This document shows positions 1 to 4,836 of a DNA stretch of 5,366 nucleotides, one piece after another. Below the pieces are notes generated by a model. The model did no database searches. It worked only from the letters and a program-made list of their open reading frames with translations, and was not told the origin of the DNA. The stretch comes from Planctomycetales bacterium (GTDB lineage Bacteria; Planctomycetota; Planctomycetia; Isosphaerales; Isosphaeraceae): assembly GCA_027451455.1 (NCBI GenBank), contig DAIDJI010000426.1:1-5366 (forward strand). The letters run 5' to 3'. Position 1 is the first letter of the stretch. The number at the start of each line of letters is the position of its first letter. Position numbers and translations under genes: made by a program.

Positions 1-76
1 CCGGTCCTCGTTGTAGGAGCCGGCTCCAGCCGGCGATCCCGGTCCTCGTTGTAGGAGCCGGCTCCAGCCGGCGATC
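1..76 (+). repeat. Two perfect tandem copies of a 38-bp REP-like repeat
   Basis: Positions 1-38 and 39-76 are identical. Each unit contains the head GTAGGAG followed by a hairpin with arms GCCGGCT and AGCCGGC (19-25 with 28-34 in unit 1, 57-63 with 66-72 in unit 2). In solution the inner pairs would probably open to a loop of about 6 nt. A GTAG tetranucleotide 5' of a short GC-rich hairpin is the known layout of REP elements mobilised by RAYT (REP-associated tyrosine transposase) proteins. Assigning these copies to that class is inference from the layout; no transposase gene lies in the window. The first copy begins exactly at the window edge, so more copies may lie upstream. Confidence 0.75.
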
Positions 77-128
77 CGCACGACACCTCAAGCCGCGGCC
101 AACTCGGGAGCAGGAGCTCCCTCCTACA
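50..128. repeat. BIME-like pair: two REP-like halves facing each other
   Basis: The left end TGTAGGAG (50-57) is exactly inverted at the right end as CTCCTACA (121-128). Over 16 bases the two ends match at 13 positions as an imperfect terminal inverted repeat. Each end carries its own hairpin just inside: GCCGGCT/AGCCGGC on the left, and GGGAGC/GCTCCC with loop AGGA (106-121) on the right. Two inverted REPs around a short linker is the arrangement called a BIME. It could also be a small MITE, but no target-site duplication is visible. No protein-coding signal is seen here. Confidence 0.5.
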
Positions 129-162
129 GGGGTGCTTGCTTCGGTCCTTAACGCAGGGTCTG

Positions 163-192
163 TCGTTGTTGCCGGCGATCCGCCCGGCACCT
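163..192 (+). repeat. Degenerate third repeat copy lacking the hairpin head
   Basis: The stretch starts with TCGTTGT, as the 38-bp units contain, and then continues at GCCGGCGATCCGC. It therefore skips the 13 or 14 bases that carry GTAGGAG and the first hairpin arm. Its 3' flank also matches the flank of unit 2: 20 of 22 bases agree from GCCGGCGATC to CACCT. This looks like an old copy of the same element with an internal deletion, or one half of a longer duplicated segment. Confidence 0.45.
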
Positions 193-385
193 GGCTCCCG
201 ATTTTTTGGGCGATTCTTGATTCCTGTGTCACCGATCGATCACGATGACCGTAGAATCAACAGGAGCAACTGGGCAGAACTGGGAACACGCCTCGCCGAT
301 CGATCACTCGGAACGGAACCTCTGCTGGGTCGACAACTGACCCATGACCGCATGATCGGTCCGTCCGAAACGGGGAGCGACACCG
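193..385 (+). other. Intergenic leader upstream of the repeat protein gene
   Basis: No convincing gene is seen here. A T6 run at 202-207 sits behind a weak GCCGG/CCGGC stem (171-188) but is too distant for a standard terminator. The 12-mer CCGATCGATCAC occurs twice (232-243 and 296-307). TTGATT (217-222) and TAGAAT (252-257) resemble promoter hexamers but are not correctly spaced with each other. The promoter of the downstream gene must lie here or in the repeats, but I cannot fix it. Confidence 0.4.
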
Positions 386-1528
386 ATGCGGCCGCCTTAT
401 CTCTTTCCGGGCGTCCTGGTGGCGTCGATGATCCTGCTGGCGGCAACTCCGGCGCGGGCTCAGTACCGTGGCCCTGTGGAGCATGCTCGAGGAGAGAGCG
501 TCCATGCGGCTCCTCACGGTAACCCGGCCGCAATGCCACACATCTCGCCGCAGCTCCAGAAGCAGATGGAGCAGCAGTACCGTCAGGCGATGCTCCAAGA
601 ACAGGCCCAGATGGCGGCCATGGCGAAGCAGGCCCAGCAGGCTCATCAAAATCGCCTGCAAGGCTTCCAGCAGTGGGCCAAAAACAACACCGCCTCCCCC
701 GGACAGGCTCCGACGGGCGGGTTGAGCCATCTCCCTCAGTCTCCCGGCGCGTTCGCCGCCTGGTACAGAACGCAGAAGCATCACAAGGCGATGAACAGGT
801 CCTACGACCCGGCCTTCGATCAGTATCGCGCCTACGAGAAGGCACAGCAGGCCAGCCGACACCATCACAACCACTCGAACACAACGGCGACCGCAAACAC
901 TGCGCCGAAGCCGCCGTCATCAACCCTGGCGAGCGCGCGGGTGGCTCCCCCGGTTCTGGCCCGGTCGGCGGCGGTTCGATCGAATCCGAAGATCGCGCCC
1001 CAACAGACGACGGCGCAGGGACAGAGCCAGCCTCAAGGACAGGCCCCGGCGTCTCCATCCCAGCCGACGACGCTCTCGTCGAATCTCCCGAATTCGACGG
1101 GCCCGATGCAAGAGTCGGTGGTTCCCGTGACGTCGGCCCCGTCGAGCAATCTCCAGCAGATGCCGCTCACGCAGATGACGTTTGCCCCGCTCGCGAAGCC
1201 CCAGCAAATGCCGCTGACTCCGATCAACTCGGCCCCGCTGGGGAATCTCCAGCAAATGCCGCTCACGCAGATGACGTTCGCCCCGCTCGCGAAGCCTCAG
1301 CAGATGCCGTTGACTCCGATGAATTCCGCCCTGTTCCCCAACCAGCAAATGCCGCTCACGCAGATCAAGAGTGCCCCGCTGCCGAAGCCGCAGCAAATGC
1401 CGCTCACGCAGATCAAGAGTGCCCCATTGCCGAAGCCTCAGCAAATGCCGATCGGCCAGATGACCTCGACTCCGTTCCCCAATCCGCAGCCGTCGACGCC
1501 GTCGCAGGGGCAGAAGCAGGCCCCCTGA
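386..1528 (+). CDS. Secreted Gln/Pro-rich protein with 16-residue tandem repeats
   Basis: This 380-residue protein is not recognised as a known family. Residues 1-25 form a clear signal peptide: Arg near the N-terminus, a hydrophobic core LVASMILLAA, and an ARA-Q cleavage site after residue 25. Residues about 53-97 are Gln/Met/Ala-rich and probably helical or coiled-coil. Residues 120-155 are rich in Tyr, His and Lys, and a His cluster HHHNH lies at 159-163. After a Pro/Ser/Thr/Gln linker (165-240), the C-terminus consists of repeats of the type QQMPLTQ-x9 (257-367). The start is supported by GGGGAG at 372-377, eight bases before the ATG. The product is probably exported and largely unstructured, perhaps a cell-surface or matrix protein, but no function can be assigned. 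It has no cysteine, transmembrane anchor or enzymatic motif that I can see. The next gene converges on it. Confidence 0.72.
   Translation: MRPPYLFPGVLVASMILLAATPARAQYRGPVEHARGESVHAAPHGNPAAMPHISPQLQKQMEQQYRQAMLQEQAQMAAMAKQAQQAHQNRLQGFQQWAKNNTASPGQAPTGGLSHLPQSPGAFAAWYRTQKHHKAMNRSYDPAFDQYRAYEKAQQASRHHHNHSNTTATANTAPKPPSSTLASARVAPPVLARSAAVRSNPKIAPQQTTAQGQSQPQGQAPASPSQPTTLSSNLPNSTGPMQESVVPVTSAPSSNLQQMPLTQMTFAPLAKPQQMPLTPINSAPLGNLQQMPLTQMTFAPLAKPQQMPLTPMNSALFPNQQMPLTQIKSAPLPKPQQMPLTQIKSAPLPKPQQMPIGQMTSTPFPNPQPSTPSQGQKQAP
1106..1486 (+). repeat. In-frame 48-bp tandem repeat array (16-residue units)
   Basis: Units begin QQMP at residues 257, 273, 289, 305, 320, 336 and 352. All are 16 residues long except the fourth, which has 15. 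A degenerate unit precedes them at residues 241-256. Units 1 and 3 encode identical peptides (QQMPLTQMTFAPLAKP), as do units 5 and 6 (QQMPLTQIKSAPLPKP). Each pair differs at only 3 of 48 bases by eye, mostly at silent positions. Units 1-2 and 3-4 form a higher-order 96-bp duplication. The pattern suggests recent expansion with selection to keep the peptide. Confidence 0.85.
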
Positions 1529-1580
1529 TCCTGATGCGGACGCGATCGACCGACTTGACCGGCACCCAGGCCGTGAGTGG

Positions 1581-1645
1581 CCGGGTGGACTCGTCCGATC
1601 CACCCGGTTGCCTCGCGTCCGAGACCCCTCGATTTTTTCGGACGC
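1581..1645. terminator. Candidate terminator region between convergent genes
   Basis: Two hairpins lie in the 148-bp spacer between facing stop codons. The first has a perfect 9-bp stem, CCGGGTGGA/TCCACCCGG (1581-1589 with 1599-1607). The second pairs GCGTCCGA with TCGGACGC (1615-1622 with 1638-1645) around a 15-nt loop containing T6 (1633-1638). On the plus strand an alternative short stem CGAG/CTCG (1620-1631) directly precedes A and that T6, which is closer to an intrinsic terminator. The position suits bidirectional termination, but neither hairpin has the ideal stem-plus-T-run form on both strands. Confidence 0.42.
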
Positions 1646-1676
1646 ACGCCACCGAAAGCCTGGGCTCTCTCGTGGC

Positions 1677-2621
1677 TCACCGACGGGCCGGGGCGTCCGG
1701 GCGAGGTCCGGCGTTCCCCTGGCGGGGCATTTCGGCGGTCGGGTTGCGCACGACCTGCCAGTTCTTGTAGACCCCGCCCTTGAAATACTTCTCGTCGATC
1801 GGCTTGTTCGGCCGCTGATTGTCGAGGTAAAAGACGCGCGTGCTCTTGCCGTCGGGCGAGATCAGCGCGATCTGCGCAGGCAGGAGGAACTTCTTGTCGA
1901 GCGTCAGGAGAGCCATCTTGAAGGTCTCGCGGTCGCCCTGGAGCTTCGGGATCACCCGGACGAGGTAGAAATTGGCGTTCTCCTTGTCGAGGGTCATCGC
2001 GTAACGAGACTCTGCCTCGTCGGCCTTCATGTTGAAGAGGAACGGCAAGGGCCCCTCATCCAGGGCGCGCTGACGCTCTCCCTTGGCGAGCGGGAAAACA
2101 TAAATCTGCTTCCCCTCGTAGAGGTACTGCCAGACGGCGTCGTTCGAGCAGATGATCGTCTCGGTGTGGGTCTTGAGCCGTGCGCCCGGCTTCTTCGGAT
2201 CGGGGACCGGAACGAGCTGCTTCTTATCGTTCTCGGCGAGCTTCAGCCGGGAGAAATCCAGGTAGGCCAGCCCCGGACTCTGAAAGTAGGCGCTCCCCTC
2301 GTAGTGAACCTCGTCCTTCCACCGGAAGTCGCGGTCGACCCGGTAGATGCTCACGGCGAGCGTCTTGAGCTTCTCGCTCTGCTTCGCCCAGGCATTGAGG
2401 AGCCACTTCATCCGCGAGCCGTCCGGATCGATCGACGAGGGCGCGCGCTTCGCGTCCGGCTCCGGCGTGTGGGTCTGTGTTTGAGTCTGAGTCTGTGTCT
2501 GGATCTGGGCCGGCGGTCGCGAGGCCGCCCCGCGTCCCGGCTGCTGGGCGGTCGCCACTACGGGCACCGCCGCGATCATCGCCGTCAGCGATACCCGAAG
2601 GATGATCTGCGATGGTCTCAT
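1677..2621 (-). CDS. Exported TIGR03009-family protein, probable LolA-like fold
   Basis: This is a 314-residue protein. Residues 1-26 are a signal peptide (hydrophobic SLTAMIAAVPVVATA, cleavage before QQ). A low-complexity Gln-Thr linker follows at 41-52. The conserved domain runs from about residue 65 to 300, with features such as MKWLLNAWAKQSEKLKTL, SPGLAYLDFSRL, VWQYLYEGKQIYVFPL, PLPFLFNMKADEAESRY and LDKKFLLPAQIALISPDG. This pattern matches the planctomycete domain family TIGR03009. Its alternation of strands, with a late 'LDKK-LP-Q-P-DG' hairpin, resembles LolA-type periplasmic lipoprotein carriers; the fold assignment is inference. No lipobox cysteine is present, so it is probably soluble in the periplasm. 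The start at 2621 was chosen because the signal peptide begins there and GGGAG (2637-2633) lies 11 bases upstream. The frame stays open far upstream, but only as antisense to the Memo gene. Confidence 0.88.
   Translation of the reverse strand: MRPSQIILRVSLTAMIAAVPVVATAQQPGRGAASRPPAQIQTQTQTQTQTHTPEPDAKRAPSSIDPDGSRMKWLLNAWAKQSEKLKTLAVSIYRVDRDFRWKDEVHYEGSAYFQSPGLAYLDFSRLKLAENDKKQLVPVPDPKKPGARLKTHTETIICSNDAVWQYLYEGKQIYVFPLAKGERQRALDEGPLPFLFNMKADEAESRYAMTLDKENANFYLVRVIPKLQGDRETFKMALLTLDKKFLLPAQIALISPDGKSTRVFYLDNQRPNKPIDEKYFKGGVYKNWQVVRNPTAEMPRQGNAGPRPDAPARR
2466..2501 (-). repeat. Short Gln-Thr codon repeat inside the TIGR03009 gene
   Basis: Residues 41-52 of the minus-strand protein read QTQTQTQTQTHT, encoded by a CAG/CAA-ACN hexanucleotide repeat. 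It lies just after the signal peptide, before the folded domain, and probably acts as a flexible tether. Such a 6-bp repeat can change length by slippage without breaking the frame. Confidence 0.7.
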
Positions 2622-2805
2622 GGCTCGATCCGCTCCCTTTACCTGGACAGGCGCGACCCTCCGCCCGCCGGAGGCCCCCGCGCCGCGGAACCCTATCACA
2701 GTCGCCCCGATGCCACCAGACCAGACCCGCTCTGTCGCCCATCGCGGCGGCTCTGCCTGGATGGTGGGCGTGGACGATCGGCCGACCGCTGATACCGGCG
2801 TTTTG

Positions 2806-2836
2806 AAAAAAATACCTGATGCCGGCCCTTCCGGCA
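2806..2836 (-). terminator. Hairpin plus T7 in the leader of the TIGR03009 gene (weak attenuator candidate)
   Basis: Read on the minus strand, a stem TGCCGG/CCGGCA with a 5-nt loop (2836-2820) is followed after 7 bases by a run of seven T (2812-2806). The gap between stem and T-run is longer than in a standard intrinsic terminator. No minus-strand gene ends here. It would act on transcripts approaching the TIGR03009 start from further upstream, as an attenuator or insulator. The same dyad may instead be a protein-binding site for the plus-strand sigma-54 promoter. Confidence 0.25.
2820..2836. promoter_or_regulatory. 17-bp dyad, possible upstream activator site
   Basis: TGCCGG-N5-CCGGCA is a perfect 6-bp dyad centred at 2828, about 91 bases before the predicted sigma-54 start site. 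Bacterial enhancer-binding proteins commonly bind dyads roughly 80-200 bases upstream of sigma-54 promoters. Assigning this role is inference from position only. No second copy was seen nearby, although these sites often come in pairs. Confidence 0.25.
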
Positions 2837-2892
2837 CTTTTCCCAGGCCAAAAACCGCGGACAGGGCCCATCTCCCATAAACGTGATCCTTA

Positions 2893-2908
2893 TGGCATGC
2901 CGCTTGCA
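2893..2908 (+). promoter_or_regulatory. Sigma-54 (RpoN) -24/-12 promoter
   Basis: TGGCATGCCGCTTGCA matches the full sigma-54 consensus TGGCAYRNNNNTTGCW. The GG and GC doublets are at exactly the required spacing (G2895 to C2907 is 12 bases). The predicted start site is near 2919. It points toward the 33-codon ORF at 3006 and, beyond it, the Memo gene. A 7-bp inverted repeat CGCTTGC-ATCA-GCAAGCG (2901-2918) overlaps the -12 element and ends at -1. Transcription would need an AAA+ activator encoded elsewhere. Confidence 0.6.
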
Positions 2909-3005
2909 TCAGCAAGCGATTCGGAATGGGAGAGAATGAGGCGACGAATCCCAGACGGCCGATCGCGGCTGTCGCCGATTTGGATGAGATGAGAGGAGGC
3001 AGACG

Positions 3006-3107
3006 ATGCGGAGCCCGCAACCGATCCGCGAGATCGCCCCGCCGGCCTGGCCGCTCCCCCTGATTGCGATCGAGGCGAAGGGACCGCGTCGACGTTGTCC
3101 GGCTTGA
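3006..3107 (+). CDS. Possible 33-residue small protein or leader peptide
   Basis: The ORF starts at an ATG six bases after AGGAGG (2994-2999), the best Shine-Dalgarno match in the window, and ends at TGA 3105-3107. The peptide starts MRSPQPIREIAPPAWPLPL and ends in a basic stretch with Arg-Arg-Arg-Cys. Almost all of the first 26 codons end in G or C, as expected for a coding sequence in this genome; the last seven do so less. It lies about 87 bases after the predicted sigma-54 start site and 96 bases before the Memo start codon. It is not recognised and has no signal peptide or membrane segment. It may be a genuine small protein, a translated leader, or a chance ORF. Confidence 0.35.
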   Translation: MRSPQPIREIAPPAWPLPLIAIEAKGPRRRCPA

Positions 3108-3131
3108 CGCGGTTGCGCTCGCTGTTACGAT
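3104..3131 (+). promoter_or_regulatory. Sigma-70-type promoter of the Memo gene
   Basis: TTGACG (3104-3109, 5 of 6 consensus bases) is followed after 16 bases by TACGAT (3126-3131, 4 of 6). The predicted start site is near 3138. That leaves a leader of about 66 bases before the GTG at 3204. The -35 element overlaps the stop codon of the small ORF at 3006-3107. With the sigma-54 promoter upstream, the Memo gene may have two promoters. Confidence 0.45.
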
Positions 3132-3203
3132 GAGATGGGATATTCCGCTCCGAACGATCGGGCGGGCCCGGGATCGATCCAGGCCAGTCCGAGGGGGCGG
3201 GCA

Positions 3204-4526
3204 GTGAGCGAGCTCGAGACGCCAGCGGGTCTGGACCCATCCCTGGAGCGCCCGAGGCTCCGTCCGCTGAACGCCCGGCGGATCGACCACCAGGGTCAGG
3301 CGTTCGTGATGCTCCAGGATCCGGCCGGCGTGGTCGCGCAGTCGGTGCTGATCCCCCTCGACGGCTACGCCCGTCTTTTCCGCCATTTCGACGGCCAATC
3401 GACCCTCACCGAGATCCAGGCCCGGGCGCTCCAGGAGACGGGACAGTTCGTCCCGATGAAGGACCTGCTCGACCTGGTCCGCCAGCTCGACGAGGCGATG
3501 GTCCTCGACGGCCCGGCCTTCGGCCTCTTCCTCGAACAGTATCGCCAGGGACGCCAGCGACCGCCGGCGATGGCGGGGCGATCGTATGCCGGCTCGCTCC
3601 GGGCGCTCCAGGCGCAGATGGAGCAGCTCTTCGTCGGCCGCAACGGCTCGGGCGCCCCGGCGCTCGAGGCCACGCCCCGGCTCGACGGCTTCCGGGGGAT
3701 CCTCAGTCCTCACATCGACTTCCACCGCGGCGGGCCGGTCTACACCTGGTCGTATCGCGAGCTGGTGGAGAAGTCTCCGGCGACCACCTTCGTCATCCTC
3801 GGCGTCGCCCATCAATACTGCCGACGTCGGTTCGCCCTGACTTACAAGGACTTCGAAACGCCGCTCGGCGTCGCCCGGACCGACCGAGCGTACGTCGATG
3901 CGCTCGCCGCGATTGCCGGCCGCGACCTCTTCGACGACGAGCTTGTCCACCGAACCGAGCACTCGATCGAGTTCCAGGTCGTCTTCCTGCAATACCTGCT
4001 CGGCGGTCGCCGCGATTTCTCGATCGTCCCGATTCTGGTCGGCTCGTTCCACGACCTGATGGAGTCGGGCCTTGATCCGATCGCCGATCCGGAAGTCGCC
4101 CGGTTCCTCTCGGCGCTCCAGACGGTCGAGGCGACTCGGGGGCGGTCGGTCGCTTACATCGGCGGAATCGACCTCTGCCACGTCGGCCCCGAGTTTGGCG
4201 ACACGCATCCGGTCGATCCGATCCTCCAGGAGCAGCTTCGCCGGTTCGATCGCGAGATGCTCGACCGGGCCGCGTCCGGCGATGCCGAGGGGTGGTTCCG
4301 GACCGCCGGCGCGATCGGCAACCGATGGCGCGTCTGCGGCCTCGCGGCCACCTATACCTTCCTGCACGCGATCGGCCCGGCCCAGGGTCGACTCCTCCGC
4401 TACGACCAGGCCATCGACGCCCGCCGAACCTGCTGCGTCACCTTCGCCAGCATGGCTTTTCAGGCGTCGGAACCGGCGATGCCGCCGGAATCCGGGGCAC
4501 CGTTGAACGGCGCCTCGACATCCTGA
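3204..4526 (+). CDS. Memo-family protein (AmmeMemoRadiSam system protein B type) with N-terminal PqqD-like domain
   Basis: With the GTG start the protein has 440 residues. The Memo domain spans about 162-419. Its motifs align with human MEMO1: SPHIDF (His170) with the PHAGY His49, ILGVAH (His203) with His81, EHSIEF (His253), GGIDLCH (Asp323, His326) with SSDFCH, and RVCGL (Cys378) with Cys244. The three metal ligands reported for MEMO1 (two His, one Cys) are thus present, so a bound iron or other metal is likely. The biochemical role of bacterial Memo proteins is unsettled; some are encoded with AMMECR1 and a radical SAM protein, neither of which is in this window. Residues about 18-105 form an extra domain with FDG, a helix TEIQARAL, and LVRQLDEAMVLDG, resembling PqqD-type winged helices (inference). 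No signal peptide is seen, so it is cytoplasmic. GTG 3204 is chosen over ATG 3135 because GAGGGGG (3191-3197) precedes it, while ATG 3135 lacks a ribosome site and lies at the predicted transcript start. Confidence 0.88.
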   Translation: MSELETPAGLDPSLERPRLRPLNARRIDHQGQAFVMLQDPAGVVAQSVLIPLDGYARLFRHFDGQSTLTEIQARALQETGQFVPMKDLLDLVRQLDEAMVLDGPAFGLFLEQYRQGRQRPPAMAGRSYAGSLRALQAQMEQLFVGRNGSGAPALEATPRLDGFRGILSPHIDFHRGGPVYTWSYRELVEKSPATTFVILGVAHQYCRRRFALTYKDFETPLGVARTDRAYVDALAAIAGRDLFDDELVHRTEHSIEFQVVFLQYLLGGRRDFSIVPILVGSFHDLMESGLDPIADPEVARFLSALQTVEATRGRSVAYIGGIDLCHVGPEFGDTHPVDPILQEQLRRFDREMLDRAASGDAEGWFRTAGAIGNRWRVCGLAATYTFLHAIGPAQGRLLRYDQAIDARRTCCVTFASMAFQASEPAMPPESGAPLNGASTS

Positions 4527-4570
4527 CCGGCCGTGGCCGTCGGCCCAGCCCACGTGATTCCTCGCTCCGC

Positions 4571-4586
4571 GTTCCACGTGCGGAAC
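4571..4586. promoter_or_regulatory. Dyad abutting the -35 element, possible operator
   Basis: GTTCC-N6-GGAAC is a perfect 5-bp dyad ending one base before the TTGACA at 4588. Its left part contains CCACGTG (4574-4580), and the same heptamer occurs at 4550-4556, 24 bases upstream. The position fits an activator or repressor site for the following promoter. No regulator is identifiable. Confidence 0.3.
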
Positions 4587-4587
4587 C

Positions 4588-4617
4588 TTGACAGTGCTCG
4601 CACATCAGACGTACCAT
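4588..4617 (+). promoter_or_regulatory. Sigma-70-type promoter for the downstream membrane enzyme gene
   Basis: A perfect TTGACA (4588-4593) is followed after 18 bases by TACCAT (4612-4617, 4 of 6 consensus bases). The start site should be near 4624. This leaves an untranslated leader of about 210 bases before the ATG at 4837, unless the short ORF at 4671-4736 is translated. Confidence 0.5.
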
Positions 4618-4836
4618 CACCTCCCTGTTTCTTTAGGCGGGCTGTGACGATTCGGAAGAGCACGGTCGCGATGAACATCTACCGGGCCCTGGGCACAAGG
4701 GCTGATGGTGAGGTGATCTCGTCCGGTAGCTATTGATAGGGATACGGAGGCCGGCGCCGAAGGCCGGGGATGGGGCGTTCGACCGCGATCGAGCGGCCGG
4801 GTGTCCGATCCCCGGTCGCGCGCGCCGGGCGTTCAA
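4618..4836 (+). other. Long leader upstream of the membrane enzyme gene
   Basis: ATCACCTC (4616-4623) is exactly complementary to GAGGTGAT (4710-4717), which could close a long-range stem over a 21-codon ORF starting at ATG 4671. A second hairpin, CCGGC/GCCGG with a 7-nt loop, lies at 4751-4767. No known riboswitch was recognised. No clear ribosome site precedes ATG 4837. Confidence 0.3.

Noticed and set aside
217..257. TTGATT and TAGAAT as a promoter for the repeat protein gene
   Set aside because: The spacing is 29 bases and no better-spaced partner for either hexamer was found.
136..522. ORF spanning the upstream region and the start of the repeat protein gene
   Set aside because: It overlaps the supported gene in another frame, starts at a TTG without a ribosome site, and matches nothing recognisable.
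920..1603. Arg/Leu-rich minus-strand ORF opposite the repeats
   Set aside because: Its very high Arg content is typical of an antisense shadow frame, and it has no start signal.
673..1770. Long plus-strand ORF in another frame across the repeat region
   Set aside because: It exists because 48-bp (multiple-of-three) repeats in high-GC DNA keep alternative frames open. It has no signal peptide or ribosome site, while the frame starting at 386 has both.
2690..2719. TAGGGT with CTGGTG on the minus strand as a promoter of the TIGR03009 gene
   Set aside because: The -35 hexamer matches the consensus poorly, so the pairing cannot be told from chance.
2926..3063. 45-codon ORF starting just after the sigma-54 start site
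   Set aside because: It has no ribosome site, and its second half is Arg/Pro/Ser-rich as in a shadow frame. It overlaps the better-supported ORF at 3006.
4527..4549. GGCC-rich palindromes after the Memo stop codon as a terminator
   Set aside because: The stems are short or bulged and no T-run follows.
2622..4577. Upstream extension of the minus-strand TIGR03009 frame to 966 residues
   Set aside because: The extension is antisense to the well-supported Memo gene. A signal peptide and ribosome site place the real start at 2621.
4671..4736. 21-codon ORF starting MNIYRALG in the leader of the membrane enzyme gene
   Set aside because: It is preceded only by a weak GGAAGAG 10 bases upstream, and its codon use shows no clear coding bias. 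It is kept as part of the leader finding only.
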